NCBI RefSeq assembly: GCF_000188155.2
Contig: NZ_KE124774.1
Span: 1,246,356 to 1,310,355, forward strand
Source: Methylocystis sp. ATCC 49242
Lineage (GTDB): Bacteria > Pseudomonadota > Alphaproteobacteria > Rhizobiales > Beijerinckiaceae
Direction: 5' to 3'
DNA length: 64,000 nucleotides
Part shown: positions 28,107 to 37,401 of the stretch, in pieces
How positions within the stretch are numbered: the stretch's first letter is position 1
Layout: each line of letters opens with the position of its first letter
Notes under the pieces: generated by a model
Told to the model about the DNA's origin: nothing
The model's database searches: none
Seen by the model: only the letters and a program-made list of their open reading frames with translations
Translations under genes and position numbers: made by a program

Positions 28107-28397
28107 ATGGCGAGACGGATATTCAGTCGGGAGTTCAAGGTCGAGGCGGTTCGGTTGGTGAAGGAGCGCGGCGTCACCGTCGCGCAGGCCTGCCGCGATC
28201 TGGATGTGCATGAGAACGTGTTGCGGCGCTGGGTTCGGGATCTGACGACGGATCCCGTGCAGGCCTTCCCCGGACACGGCCAGCGGAAGCCGGAGCAACT
28301 GGAGATCGAAAGGCTGCGCCGTGAGGTCGCCAAACTGCGGGCGGAGCGCGACATTCTAAAAAAGGCCGCAGCCTTCTTTGCGAGGGAAGCGAAATGA
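28107..28397 (+). CDS. IS3-family transposase OrfA, type B
   Basis: 96 aa, MARRIFSREFKVEAVRLVKE with a helix-turn-helix (TVAQACRDLDVHENVLRRWV) and a C-terminal coiled coil (LEIERLRREVAKLRAERDIL). The stop overlaps the OrfB ATG (ATGA at 28394-28397). Confidence 0.92.
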   Translation: MARRIFSREFKVEAVRLVKERGVTVAQACRDLDVHENVLRRWVRDLTTDPVQAFPGHGQRKPEQLEIERLRREVAKLRAERDILKKAAAFFAREAK

Positions 28398-29257
28398 GGT
28401 TCGCTTTCGTCGCAAAGCACCGGAGCGTCTGGCCGGTGGCGTGGCTCTGCGAAGCGCTGGACGTGTCCCGATCGGGCTTTCACGCCTGGCTGCGTCGCGG
28501 GCCGAGCGCCCGATCGGTCGCGGACGAGGAGCTGACAAAGAAAATCCGCGCGAGCTTCGTGGGCAGCGCCCGAACCTACGGCGCCCGCCGCGTCTGGCGG
28601 GACGTTCTAGCCGAAGGCGTCTCCTGCGGCCTGCACAAGATCGAACGGTTGATGCGGGCAAACGCCTTGCGGGCGCGACCGCGTCGCCGGGGTCAGCCGA
28701 AGGACGACGGACAAAGGTCGGCGGTCGTCGCGCCGAATGTTCTCGACCGGCAGTTCGCCGCGCAAGCGCCGAACCAGAAGTGGATCGCCGACTTCACCTA
28801 TATTTGGACGGCGGAAGGCTGGCTCTACGTCGCCGCAGTCATCGACCTGTTCTCGCGAAGGGTCGTCGGCTGGTCGATGAAAGCCGAGATGACCGCTGGT
28901 CTTGTCGCGGATGCATTGATGATGGCGATCTGGCGTCGCGGCAAGCCGGACGCCTTGCTGCATCACTCCGACAGGGGCAGCCAATATACGAGCGAGCAGT
29001 TCCAGCGCCTCATGGCCGACAATGGCGTCGTTTGCTCGATGAGCCGATCCGGCAATGTCTGGGACAATGCGGCGATGGAGAGCTTCTTCTCTTCACTGAA
29101 GACGGAGCGGATCGGGAAGAAACTCTACCGCACGCCTGACGACGCCCGGGCAGACGTCTTCGATTACGTCGAGCGGTTCTACAACCCCGTCCGCAGGCAT
29201 TCGACGATCGGCTACGTCAGCCCGGTTGAGTTCGAAAAGAAGGTGGGAGTAACTTAA
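28394..29257 (+). CDS. IS3-family transposase OrfB, type B (DDE)
   Basis: 287 aa: HTH_21 region (ARTYGARRVWRDVLAEGVSC), then the rve core with WIADFTYIWT (Asp), HHSDRGSQYTSEQF (Asp) and DNAAMESFFSSLKTE (Glu). Full length and probably functional. Confidence 0.93.
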   Translation: MRFAFVAKHRSVWPVAWLCEALDVSRSGFHAWLRRGPSARSVADEELTKKIRASFVGSARTYGARRVWRDVLAEGVSCGLHKIERLMRANALRARPRRRGQPKDDGQRSAVVAPNVLDRQFAAQAPNQKWIADFTYIWTAEGWLYVAAVIDLFSRRVVGWSMKAEMTAGLVADALMMAIWRRGKPDALLHHSDRGSQYTSEQFQRLMADNGVVCSMSRSGNVWDNAAMESFFSSLKTERIGKKLYRTPDDARADVFDYVERFYNPVRRHSTIGYVSPVEFEKKVGVT

Positions 29258-29283
29258 CTCGGTGTCCACGAAACCGGCAGCAG

Positions 29284-29548
29284 CTCAATCAGGAAGACGA
29301 TCAGAAGGCACCAACTGCGAGAGATGGTCCCCCTCGCAGACAGCACGATTTACGAGATGGAACAGCGCGGTGAGTTTCCTCGGCGCTTTGCGCTGTCGCC
29401 GCGCTGTATCGTCTGGGATCTCTCCGAGGTTCACGCTTGGTTGTTGGCGCGGCGCGCAACTCCGATCCGTCGAGCGCAGCATCCCGACGTCTCCAAGCGC
29501 AAGTCCCGGCCTGTCAAAGCGCGGGATCGAGCGCAACAAGGGGCATAG
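29284..29548 (+). pseudogene. AlpA-family regulator, 5' end lost at the IS
   Basis: Open from the IS edge: SSIRKTIRRHQLREMVPLAD continues as STIYEMEQRGEFPRRFALSP and VWDLSEVHAWLLARR. This is the winged-helix/MerR-like AlpA domain that controls excision or integrase genes in P4-type islands. Only about the first five residues and the start codon are missing. Translation might begin at ATG 29324, which would lose the first helix. Its 3' end overlaps that of the integrase on the other strand by 35 bases. Confidence 0.75.
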
Positions 29549-30770
29549 AGGGAGGCAGTAACGTCGGAACATGTTTCCGACCCTCAACCCAGGCATCAAC
29601 GATGTCAGCCCATTCCTGCATCATGTGCCGACGCTGAACCTCATACTCGGCCTTGTTGTAGACGCCGCGTGATGAGCGCCCGTCCTCGTGCGCCAGGCAC
29701 TTTTCGATCCAGTCGCGGTTGAAGCCCAGCTCGTTGAGGAGCGTCGACCCCGTGCGCCGCAGATCGTGGATGGTGAACGGCTCCAGCGGCAGCCTCTCAT
29801 TCTTCGCCTGTTCGACGACGGCGTAGGTGACCCGGTTGAAGGTCGCGCGCGACATCGGTGCGTCTGCATCGTACCGAGAGGGCAGCAGGTAGCGCGAGTT
29901 CCCGGCGCAAGTCTTGAGCGCGATCATGATGTCGAGCGTCTGCCGACACAAATAGACGTTGTGCGGCTTCGATCGCTTCATACGCTCCTTCGGGATCGTC
30001 CAGACGGCATTGTCGAAATCGACTTCGTCCCAAACTGCGTCCTGCAGCTCGCTCTTCCGGACCATGGTCAGGAGGTAGAGCTTCATGCCGAGGCGGATTG
30101 TTGGCAGAGTGGCAACATGCTCGAGCTGCTTGAGCATGATGCGGATCTCGGTCGCCGAGAGCGCACGGTCTTTGGGTGTGAAGGTGGCGATCGAGGCCGG
30201 ACCGACGTCATCGGCCGGGTTTGCGACCTTCTCGCCGTGGAGAATGGCGAAGCCGTAGATCTGCTTCAGGAGATCCCGCACATGGATCGCCGTCGCCGGT
30301 GCGCCCCGTTCCACGATCTTCGCGCAATGGGCGCGAAGGTCATCGGGCGTGATCTCGGTCAGCAAACGGTTCCGCCAGACTGGCATAAGCTCCCGCTCAA
30401 AGATCGAGCGGCGCATCGCGCGCGTGCTGTCAGCCATTGGCGCGTTGACCAGCCACTTCTCCCCGAACTCGCCGAAACTCTTGGCTTCCTTGATCCGGCG
30501 CTTTTCCCGCTGCTTCTCGATGGCGGGGGACCGCCCCTCTGCGATCGCCCGGCGCGCGTCCAGGCATAGTTCGCGAGCCCGGGCGAGCGAGATCCCGTCT
30601 CGGGCGTACTTGCCGAGATAGACGGTCTCCCGCCTGCCGTTCAGCCGGTAGTCGAGCCTGAAGGAGATGGCGCCAGACGGTGCCACGCGCACATACATGC
30701 CGTCACGGTCGGTCACCTTGAACATTTTCTCTCTAGGTTTCAGAGCCTTGAGCGCTGCATCGGTCAACAT
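29514..30770 (-). CDS. P4-type tyrosine recombinase (island integrase)
   Basis: 418 aa from MLTDAALKALKPREKMFKVT (ATG at 30770; ten codons longer is possible). An N-terminal DUF4102 arm-binding domain (DGMYVRVAPSGAISFRLDYR, REKRRIKEAKSFGEFGEKWL) and SAM-like core-binding domain precede the catalytic domain with Arg in MVRKSELQDAVWDEVDFDNA, Lys near WTIPKERMKRSKPH, HDLRRTGSTLLNELG (His-x-x-Arg), LAHEDGR (second His) and a Tyr in SRGVYNKAEYEVQRR. All catalytic residues are present. The gene lies 300 bp from attR, as usual for integrases acting on a gene 3' end. Confidence 0.93.
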   Translation of the reverse strand: MLTDAALKALKPREKMFKVTDRDGMYVRVAPSGAISFRLDYRLNGRRETVYLGKYARDGISLARARELCLDARRAIAEGRSPAIEKQREKRRIKEAKSFGEFGEKWLVNAPMADSTRAMRRSIFERELMPVWRNRLLTEITPDDLRAHCAKIVERGAPATAIHVRDLLKQIYGFAILHGEKVANPADDVGPASIATFTPKDRALSATEIRIMLKQLEHVATLPTIRLGMKLYLLTMVRKSELQDAVWDEVDFDNAVWTIPKERMKRSKPHNVYLCRQTLDIMIALKTCAGNSRYLLPSRYDADAPMSRATFNRVTYAVVEQAKNERLPLEPFTIHDLRRTGSTLLNELGFNRDWIEKCLAHEDGRSSRGVYNKAEYEVQRRHMMQEWADIVDAWVEGRKHVPTLLPPSMPLVALDPAL

Positions 30771-30786
30771 GCTGAGCCACCTCGCG

Positions 30787-30900
30787 AAAAGTACCGTCAC
30801 GCGGTTTTCGGAGGCTCGTGACGGTGAAAACGCTTACTATTCAGTGTGTTAGATCAAAAAAAGTACCGTCACGAGCCTCATTTGCCGTGACGGTACTTTC
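30787..30900. promoter_or_regulatory. repeated CCGTCACG sites upstream of the integrase (candidate arm-type or regulator sites)
   Basis: Four copies of a common motif: AAAGTACCGTCACG at 30788-30801, CGTGACGGT at 30818-30826, AAAGTACCGTCACG near 30860-30873 and CGTGACGGTACTTT near 30886-30899. The last two form a perfect 14-bp inverted repeat. They lie between the integrase start and attR. A related 12-base match occurs near the other island end (23067-23078). This suggests integrase or excisionase binding sites in the attP arms. Confidence 0.55.
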
Positions 30901-31063
30901 GATTTTCCGGTTGATCAATGGGGGCGAAGTCCGTCAGCGAGGCCGCCAGACGCGATTCATGCCCACCGATAGCCCCCGATAGGTATAGGCAGGATTATTT
31001 ATTTTTTTCAGGTAGTTGTGTCGCGCGGTGGCGTAGTTCCGGATACCATCGGATGGGCAAAAA

Positions 31064-32668
31064 TTATTCCCACTCGATCGTCCCCGGCGGCTTCGACGTC
31101 ACGTCGTAGACCACTCGATTGACGCCCTTAACTTCATTGATGATGCGCGTCGCGGCGCGGCCAAGGAAGTTCATGTCGAAAGGATAGAAATCCGCCGTCA
31201 TGCCGTCGCTGCTCGTCACGGCGCGCAGGGCCAGCACGTAATCGTATGTGCGGCCGTCGCCCATCACGCCGACGCTGCGCACCGGCAGCAGCGCGGCGAA
31301 GGCTTGCCAGATTTCATCGTAAAGACCCGCCTTGCGGATCTCGTCGAGATACACGGCGTCGGCCTTGCGCAGAATGTCGAGCTTCTCGCGCGTGATTAGG
31401 CCGGGGCAGCGGATCGCGAGGCCCGGTCCCGGGAAGGGATGGCGCCCGACGAAGGCTTCCGGCAGTCCGAGTTCACGGCCCAGCGCGCGCACCTCGTCCT
31501 TGAAGAGTTCGCGCAGCGGCTCCACCAGCGCCATGTTCATGCGCTCCGGCAGGCCGCCAACATTGTGATGCGACTTGATGGTCACCGATGGTCCGCCGGT
31601 GAAGGAAACGCTCTCGATCACGTCCGGATAGAGCGTGCCCTGCGCGAGGAACTGCGGCGCGCCGCGCCCGTCCTGCGCAATCTTCTTCGCCTCGGCCTCG
31701 AACGTCTCGATGAAGAGACGCCCGATGGTCTTGCGCTTCACCTCGGGATCTTCGACGCCTTCAAGCGCGCCGAGGAAAAGGTCCGCCGCTTCGACGTGAT
31801 GCAGCGGAATATTGTAGTGGTCGCGGAAGAGACTGACGACTTCCTCCGCTTCGCCGAGGCGCAACAGGCCGTGATCGACGAAGACGCAGGTGAGTCGATC
31901 GCCGATCGCCTCGTGGATCAGCACCGCGGCGACGGCGCTGTCGACGCCGCCCGAAAGCCCGCAAAGCACGCGACCGTCGCCGACCTGATGACGGATCGCG
32001 GCGATCGCCTCCTGCCGGAAGGCCGCCATGGTCCAATCGGACTTGAGCCCCGCAACCTTGTGCACGAAGTTAGAGAGAAGCTTCGCGCCGTCGGGCGTGT
32101 GCACGACTTCGAGATGGAACTGCACGCCATAATAGCGGCGCTTCTCGTCTGCGATGGCGGCCATCGGCGCGTTCCCGGAAGCCGCGATGACGCGGAAGCC
32201 GTCCGGCAGCTTCGTGACGCGGTCGCCATGGCTCATCCAGACCGTGTGGCTCGTTCCCTTTTCCCAGACTCCGTCGAATAGCGCGCTACTCTCCAGCGCG
32301 GTGATGTCGGCGCGGCCAAATTCGCGATGATGGCCAGCTTCTACCTTGCCGCCGAGCTGCGTCGCCATCGTCTGCTCACCGTAGCAGATGCCAAGCACCG
32401 GAACGCCGGATTCGAAAATTGACTGCGGCGCGCGGGGAGAGCCTTCGTCGGTGACGGAACACGGGCCGCCGGAGAGAATCACCGCCTTGGGGCGAATATC
32501 CGCGAAGGCGCGTTCGGCGTTCTGGAACGGCGCGATTTCGCAATAGACTCCGGCCTCGCGCACGCGGCGCGCGATGAGCTGCGTAACCTGCGAACCAAAA
32601 TCGACGATCAGGACCTTGTCGTGGCGATCGGCGATGTCGTGGTGGAATGTTTCTGTGGCGGTGGTCAT
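31064..32668 (-). CDS. guaA: GMP synthase (glutamine-hydrolysing)
   Basis: 534 aa. Converts XMP to GMP with glutamine and ATP. N-terminal class I amidotransferase domain with [11 protein letters not shown] (nucleophile Cys) and the catalytic His-Glu in [17 protein letters not shown]-pyrophosphatase domain with the P-loop [15 protein letters not shown] near residue 240; C-terminal dimerisation domain ending [13 protein letters not shown]. Length and motifs are complete, so island insertion has kept the gene intact. It follows the rsmB-like gene by eight bases on the same strand. Confidence 0.97.
   Translation of the reverse strand: MTTATETFHHDIADRHDKVLIVDFGSQVTQLIARRVREAGVYCEIAPFQNAERAFADIRPKAVILSGGPCSVTDEGSPRAPQSIFESGVPVLGICYGEQTMATQLGGKVEAGHHREFGRADITALESSALFDGVWEKGTSHTVWMSHGDRVTKLPDGFRVIAASGNAPMAAIADEKRRYYGVQFHLEVVHTPDGAKLLSNFVHKVAGLKSDWTMAAFRQEAIAAIRHQVGDGRVLCGLSGGVDSAVAAVLIHEAIGDRLTCVFVDHGLLRLGEAEEVVSLFRDHYNIPLHHVEAADLFLGALEGVEDPEVKRKTIGRLFIETFEAEAKKIAQDGRGAPQFLAQGTLYPDVIESVSFTGGPSVTIKSHHNVGGLPERMNMALVEPLRELFKDEVRALGRELGLPEAFVGRHPFPGPGLAIRCPGLITREKLDILRKADAVYLDEIRKAGLYDEIWQAFAALLPVRSVGVMGDGRTYDYVLALRAVTSSDGMTADFYPFDMNFLGRAATRIINEVKGVNRVVYDVTSKPPGTIEWE
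31068..31078 (+). other. candidate attR within the last codons of guaA
   Basis: TCCCACTCGAT overlaps the codons for the C-terminal Ile-Glu-Trp of GMP synthase, just before its stop. The island copy therefore rebuilds the gene end, as is usual at this target. Confidence 0.65.
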
Positions 32669-32676
32669 GCCCTGCC

Positions 32677-33978
32677 TTACGGGATTGGCCCGCTCCTTTG
32701 CAACAACGCAACATAAAACCCGTCCGTCCCGCTCGTCGCCGGCGACAAGCGCAGCCCGGGGCCGTGGGGCGAGGCGTAGCGGGCAAGCTCCGGAAGCCCG
32801 GCGTTCTCGGCCATTTCCGCGCCGGAAAGCGCCATGAAATCCGAATGGGAGCCGAGGAAGACGGCGATCTGCTCCTCATCCTCCTCGAGCAGGACAGAGC
32901 AGGTCACATAGGCGAGCCGGCCGCCCGGCTTGACGAAGCGCACCGCCTGCTCCAGCAGCGTGGCCTGCTCCTTCAGGCGAAGCTCCAGCGCGCCGGGCGC
33001 GAGGCGCCATTTGGCGTCGGGATGACGCCGCCAGGTGCCCGTGCCGGTGCAGGGCGCGTCGATCAGCACGAGGTCGCAGCGGCCTTCGAGGTCCGCGAGC
33101 ACGTCGGCCTTGCCGCGCGGGGCGCGGACCTGGATGTTGCGGGCCCCGGCGCGCTCCAGCCGCTCGTGAATCGGCATGAGGCGCCGGCCATCCGAATCAT
33201 AGGCGTAGAGTTGCCCGCGATTGTGCATCTGCCCGGCGAGCGCCAGCGCCTTGCCGCCGCCGCCGGCGCAAAGGTCGAGAACCTGCTCGCCCGGGCTGGC
33301 GGCGCAAAGGAGGGACGCCAGTTGCGAGGCTTCGTCCTGCGGCTCCACAAATCCCTTCACATAGGCCGTCTCGGCCGTGAGCGCGGGACCGCGCCCCTGC
33401 CCGACCTCGATGCGAAGACCGATTGGCGAGAGCGGCGTCGGCGCAGGCGAAAGATGCGCGAGCTTCTCCAGCGCCTGATCGCGGGAGCCCTTGAGGATAT
33501 TGACGCGCAGATCGACCGGCGCGCGGGCCGCGAGCGCGGCGCCCTCCTCCGCCGCGCGTGATCCGAAAGCGCTCGCAAATCGATCGGCGAGCCATTCAGG
33601 ATAGTCGCCGCGCACATGGTCGGGCGCGTCGGCTAGCGTGGCGCTTTCCAGCCGCGCGCGCTCGTCGTCCGATAGCGGCGGCGGCGCATGGCGCTCGCCG
33701 GTGCAGAGCGCCGATATGGCGGCGGCGTCCATCCCCCTCGCCTCGCGCAGCGCCCCGAGCATCTGCGCGCGCGGCGTGTCGGCGCCCATCACATGGCTGG
33801 CCGAGGCTGCCTTGCGCAGCGCGTCGAAGACGAGGCTCGCGATGGCGGCGCGATCCTTCGAGCCCGCAAAACGATGCGAGACGCCCCACTCCTTCAGCGC
33901 GTCAGCGACAGGCCGGCGGCGTCGGGCAAGAACGTCGAGAATTTCGATCGCGGCGGAGACATGGGCTGCGGGAGTCAT
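32677..33978 (-). CDS. RsmB/NOP-family RNA cytosine-C5 methyltransferase
   Basis: 433 aa from [20 protein letters not shown]. An N-terminal NusB/RsmB-like helical region is followed by the methyltransferase domain: [20 protein letters not shown] (SAM loop), [20 protein letters not shown] (motif IV PC) and [20 protein letters not shown] (motif VI TCS). Both catalytic cysteines are present. It resembles RsmB, which methylates C967 of 16S rRNA, but alphaproteobacteria have several paralogues, so no symbol is given. The start fits the family better than the upstream frame at 34038. Confidence 0.85.
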   Translation of the reverse strand: MTPAAHVSAAIEILDVLARRRRPVADALKEWGVSHRFAGSKDRAAIASLVFDALRKAASASHVMGADTPRAQMLGALREARGMDAAAISALCTGERHAPPPLSDDERARLESATLADAPDHVRGDYPEWLADRFASAFGSRAAEEGAALAARAPVDLRVNILKGSRDQALEKLAHLSPAPTPLSPIGLRIEVGQGRGPALTAETAYVKGFVEPQDEASQLASLLCAASPGEQVLDLCAGGGGKALALAGQMHNRGQLYAYDSDGRRLMPIHERLERAGARNIQVRAPRGKADVLADLEGRCDLVLIDAPCTGTGTWRRHPDAKWRLAPGALELRLKEQATLLEQAVRFVKPGGRLAYVTCSVLLEEDEEQIAVFLGSHSDFMALSGAEMAENAGLPELARYASPHGPGLRLSPATSGTDGFYVALLQRSGPIP

Positions 33979-34326
33979 TGTAACTCGATAAGGCCGGAAA
34001 GGCCGCCCTGCAACCTTGTTGCCCGGAGGCGCCGACAAGGGAGACAGGATCGCGAGTCGTCTCGATGAACTTGCGAGTCCGGAGGTATCCTTGGCGGCGA
34101 ATGCCGATTCGAAGCGGGTTGTGTGTACGCGAGTTACTGGCTAAGTCTAAGTGGTGCGACGAAACTGTTCGATGGATGAACTCTTCGAAACAGGATCCGC
34201 CCTCGAGAAATGACGGCGCAGCGCCGTCGGCGGCTTTGATCGCCTTGCGTCGTTCACTTCGAGTTCACCAGACGTCGCGGAATGTATCCTGTGCGCGATA
34301 GTCGAGCGCAATGGAGCAATTTGGGC
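33979..34326. other. intergenic region between the divergent rsmB-like and Gly/Tyr-rich lipoprotein genes
   Basis: About 350 bases containing the divergent promoters. No gene or clear hairpin was recognised; the sequence after 34140 is less GC-rich than the neighbours. Confidence 0.45.
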
Positions 34327-34812
34327 ATGTCGAAACATTTGCGTTGGGCAATTTTGCTTGCGGCCGGCGCGCTCGCCGGTTGCGGGCCCACGGGCGGCTA
34401 CGACGGTTACGGCGGCGGTTACTATGGCGGCTATGGCGGTGGTTACGGCGGCTATGGCTATGGCGGTTACGGCCGGGGCTACGGCTATCGTGATTATGGT
34501 CCGGGCTACGGCTATCGCCGGGGCTACGGCTACGGACGCCACGGCTACGACGGCGGGCGCCCGAATTACGGCCCGCATGGCGGGCCGGTCGCGCCGCCGA
34601 TCGGCCACATTGCCGGTCCCGGCATGCCGCCGCTCGGCAGCCGCGGAAACGAGATAGCGCCCCCGTCAGGGCGCCCTGGCTACGGCGGGCCGCCGCCGTT
34701 GACGCATAATCCGGGCTATCACAGCGCCCCGCCGAGCTTCTCGCATGGCGGGAATCCCGGCAGCAATCTCGGGGCGCCGGGCATGCCGCCCAGCGGCCAG
34801 ACGCCGATGTGA
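34327..34812 (+). CDS. glycine/tyrosine-rich lipoprotein
   Basis: 161 aa from MSKHLRWAILLAAGALAGCG, a lipoprotein signal (LAGC). The mature part is low complexity: repeated GGY/GYG units to about residue 75 and then Gly/Pro/His-rich sequence (NPGYHSAPPSFSHGGNPG). No enzyme domain is seen. It is probably an outer-membrane-linked structural or envelope protein; the composition gives many false frames on the opposite strand. Confidence 0.7.
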   Translation: MSKHLRWAILLAAGALAGCGPTGGYDGYGGGYYGGYGGGYGGYGYGGYGRGYGYRDYGPGYGYRRGYGYGRHGYDGGRPNYGPHGGPVAPPIGHIAGPGMPPLGSRGNEIAPPSGRPGYGGPPPLTHNPGYHSAPPSFSHGGNPGSNLGAPGMPPSGQTPM

Positions 34813-34899
34813 TGAAAGAAGGGGCCGCGATCCATGCCTGGATGCGGCCCCGTTCTCCGTCAGCAGATCATTTCGGCAAACGCCGATAGCGCCCGCGCC

Positions 34900-35886
34900 T
34901 CAATCGCCGCCCGAAACGCGCCGACGCGCGCCGATACAGCGAACCGTGCCGGTCGCGGAACGGTAGACGAGCGTTTCGGTGCGAATGAAGCCCTTGCCGA
35001 AGAAGACGCCGTCGACGAGCGGACCGTCGGTGACGCCCGTCACGCAGACCACGACATCGCCGGACACCATCTCCCGGACGCCATATTTTTTCCGCGGGTC
35101 GGTGATGCCGTGACGCGCCGCGCGGGCCATCTGTTCGCCCGTCTCCAGCACGAGCCGCCCCTGCATCTGGCCGCCGGCGCAGCGAAGGACCGCCGCCGCC
35201 AGAACGCCCTCCGAGGCGCCGCCGCGGCCGAGATACATGTCCACGCCCGTCTCTGCGGGATCGGTGGTGAAGATGATGCCGGCCACGTCGCCGTCCGAGA
35301 TTAGCCGCACACAGGCGCCGGCCTTGCGGCATTTGGAGATGAGCTGCGCATGGCGCGGACGGTCGAGGATGCAGACTGTGATCTCGCCCGGCGCCACGCC
35401 CTTGGCCTCGGCGAGGGCAAGAATATTTTCCGCGGGCTCGCGATCGAGATCGACGACGCCGTCGGGATAGCCGGGGCCAACGGCGATCTTGTCCATGTAG
35501 GCGTCTGGCGCATGAAGCAGCGCGCCGGCGGTCGCCGCGGCGGCGATGGAGACGCAACCGGACATGTCCTTGGCGCAAAGCGTCGCGCCTTCGATCGGAG
35601 CGACGGCGAGATCGTAATTCGGTCCTGCAGCGGCGCCGATCTCCTCGCCGACATAGAGAAGCGGCTCCGCCTCCCTCTCCCCTTCGCCTATGGCGACGCG
35701 CCCCCGCACGGGAAGACGGGCGAGTTCCTCGTGCATCGCCTCGACCGCCGCGCGGTCCGCCGCCATCTCGTCGCCTCGCCCGCGAAGGCGCGCGGCCGCC
35801 ACGGCGGCGCGCTCGGTCGCGCGCGCAAGCTCGATGGTGAGAAAGCGGTCGATCGACTTCTGGTCGAAGGCGGGCTGTTGCGCCAT
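34900..35886 (-). CDS. glpX: class II fructose-1,6-bisphosphatase (GlpX type)
   Basis: 328 aa from MAQQPAFDQKSIDRFLTIEL. The motif VAIGEGEREAEPLLYVGEEI near residue 57 (metal-binding acidic residues), APIEGATLCAKDMSGCVSIA (DPxEGT-like, here PIEGAT) and TGVDMYLGRGGASEGVLAA all match GlpX. It hydrolyses fructose-1,6-bisphosphate (often also sedoheptulose-1,7-bisphosphate) in gluconeogenesis. It lies 19 bases after hom on the same strand, the order usual in Rhizobiales. Confidence 0.92.
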   Translation of the reverse strand: MAQQPAFDQKSIDRFLTIELARATERAAVAAARLRGRGDEMAADRAAVEAMHEELARLPVRGRVAIGEGEREAEPLLYVGEEIGAAAGPNYDLAVAPIEGATLCAKDMSGCVSIAAAATAGALLHAPDAYMDKIAVGPGYPDGVVDLDREPAENILALAEAKGVAPGEITVCILDRPRHAQLISKCRKAGACVRLISDGDVAGIIFTTDPAETGVDMYLGRGGASEGVLAAAVLRCAGGQMQGRLVLETGEQMARAARHGITDPRKKYGVREMVSGDVVVCVTGVTDGPLVDGVFFGKGFIRTETLVYRSATGTVRCIGARRRVSGGD

Positions 35887-35905
35887 GGCTCGGTCGCCTC
35901 CGGAA

Positions 35906-37204
35906 CTATTCGCGCTCGATGCGGATGACCTGCGCGCGCGACACGATCGTGCCGTCCTGGAAAATATGGTCCAGCGCCTCGCGCACCAGATGCTCGCTCG
36001 TCGCATGGGTGATGAGAATGACGTCGACGCAGGCCCCGGGCGCGCCGCGGCTGCCGCGCTGCATGATGCTGTCGAGCGAGATGCCGCGCTCCGCCATGCG
36101 CGTCGCGATCTTGGCGAAGGCGCCCGCCACATCGCGCACCGACATGCGGATGTAATAGCCGCCCTCGTGCCGACGCATCGGCGTGCGCTTCAATTCGGTG
36201 AGCTGCGCCGATGGCAGGCCGAAAGGCGCCGAGCGCACGCCCCTCGCGATGTCCGCGATATCCGCGACGACCGCGGAAGCGGTGGCGTCGCCGCCGGCGC
36301 CAGGGCCGACGAGCGTGAGTTCATGCACCGCGTCGGCGTCGATGGTGACGGCGTTGAGCACGCCCATCACCTGCGCGATTGCGGAATTCTTGCTCACCAT
36401 GGTTGGGTGCACGCGCTGCTCGACGCCGTCCGCCGTGCGCTGCGCGACGCCGAGCAGCTTGATACGGAAGCCCAGTTCGTCGGCGGCTTCGATGTCCGCG
36501 AGCGAAACGCTCTCGATCCCCTCGATGTCGATCGCCTGTGCGGCGATGCGGGCGCCGAAGGCGAGCGAGGTGAGGATCGACAGCTTGTGCGCGGTGTCGA
36601 AACCGCCGATGTCGAAGGTCGGATCAGCCTCCGCATAGCCGAGCTTTTGCGCCTCGGCGAGACATTCCTCGAAGGAAAGCTGTTCGCGCTCCATTCGCGA
36701 GAGGATATAATTGCAGGTGCCGTTGAGAATGCCGTAGACTCGCTCGATCGAATTGCCGGCGAGCCCCTCGCGCAGCGTCTTGACGATCGGAATGCCGCCG
36801 GCGACCGACGCCTCGAAGGCGAGCGCGACATGCTTCTCCTCCGCAAGCTGGCTGAGATGCAGCCCATGAGCGGCGAGCAGCGCCTTGTTGGCCGTGACGA
36901 CGGATTTGCCATGGGCGAGAGCGGTCTCGACGCTGGCGCGGGCGGCGCCCTCGGAGCCGCCGATCAGCTCGACGAAGAGATCGATATTCCCGGAGGCGGC
37001 GAGCTTCACCGGATCATGGAAGAATTCCGCGCCGGAAAGGTCCGCGTCGCGCTCCTTCTCCGGATTGCGGGCCGAAACGCCCGTAACCACGATGCGGCGG
37101 CCCGTGCGCGCAGTGAGCGCGTCCGCCTGCCGATGGAGAAGCCGCGCCACCGCCGCGCCGACGGTGCCGAGCCCCGCGATGCCGACGCGCAAAATCTCCG
37201 ACAT
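35906..37204 (-). CDS. hom: homoserine dehydrogenase
   Basis: 432 aa from MSEILRVGIAGLGTVGAAVA (NAD(P)-binding GxGxxG). The catalytic region follows with VVTANKALLAAHG, ASVAGGIPIVKTLREGLAGN and GILNGTCNYILSRMEREQLS, and further on YAEADPTFDIGGFDTAHKLS. A C-terminal ACT domain starts near residue 350 (GGYYIRMSVRDVAGAFAKIA). Reduces aspartate semialdehyde to homoserine for threonine and methionine synthesis; the ACT domain allows threonine feedback inhibition. First gene of the hom-glpX pair. Confidence 0.96.
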   Translation of the reverse strand: MSEILRVGIAGLGTVGAAVARLLHRQADALTARTGRRIVVTGVSARNPEKERDADLSGAEFFHDPVKLAASGNIDLFVELIGGSEGAARASVETALAHGKSVVTANKALLAAHGLHLSQLAEEKHVALAFEASVAGGIPIVKTLREGLAGNSIERVYGILNGTCNYILSRMEREQLSFEECLAEAQKLGYAEADPTFDIGGFDTAHKLSILTSLAFGARIAAQAIDIEGIESVSLADIEAADELGFRIKLLGVAQRTADGVEQRVHPTMVSKNSAIAQVMGVLNAVTIDADAVHELTLVGPGAGGDATASAVVADIADIARGVRSAPFGLPSAQLTELKRTPMRRHEGGYYIRMSVRDVAGAFAKIATRMAERGISLDSIMQRGSRGAPGACVDVILITHATSEHLVREALDHIFQDGTIVSRAQVIRIERE

Positions 37205-37401
37205 TTCGACTCTTTCCGGGAAAAAACCTGAATCGGCCGCAGCGGCCGGGGACGAGATGGCCTTGTGCCCGATTTCGCGAGGGGGATCAAGGAAGCTCGC
37301 CGCGAACGCATGGCGAGGCTTGTCCCGGCCAGGCTCGCGCCCCACTCTTAGGGCGTGGCCCGAAAACCGGGCATGGAGATCACTAGGAGGAGGATGTCGG
37401 C

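Larger units (their letters stand above)
28051..29282 (+). mobile_element. IS3-family element, type B
   Basis: 1232 bp with perfect 25-bp inverted ends at 28051-28075 and 29258-29282, starting TGCTGCCGGTTTCG. No target duplication is visible (AAC on the left, GCT on the right). Both neighbours are truncated at the IS edge: the large pseudogene on the left lacks its start and the AlpA-like gene on the right lacks its first codons. This fits an IS-linked deletion after insertion. Confidence 0.9.
19830..31078. mobile_element. genomic island inserted at the 3' end of guaA
   Basis: An 11-bp direct repeat, TCCCACTCGAT, occurs at 19830-19840 and at the guaA 3' end (31068-31078). The 3' end of guaA is a well-known integration target. 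A P4-type tyrosine recombinase lies 300 bp inside the right repeat with its start toward it, and an AlpA-like regulator is next. The interior holds fragments and pseudogenes, a composite transposon (19947-22958), an IS3 type A insertion and an IS3 type B insertion. No conjugation or defence genes remain intact, so the island is probably immobile and decaying. Confidence 0.75.

Noticed and set aside
19830-31078. tRNA gene as the island's target
   Set aside because: No tRNA-like cloverleaf was seen near either end; the repeat lies in guaA.
34147-34608. Ala/Val-rich minus-strand frame
   Set aside because: Shadow of the Gly/Tyr repeat coding sequence of the lipoprotein.
35690-37231. 513-aa plus-strand open frame
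   Set aside because: Antisense shadow of glpX and hom.
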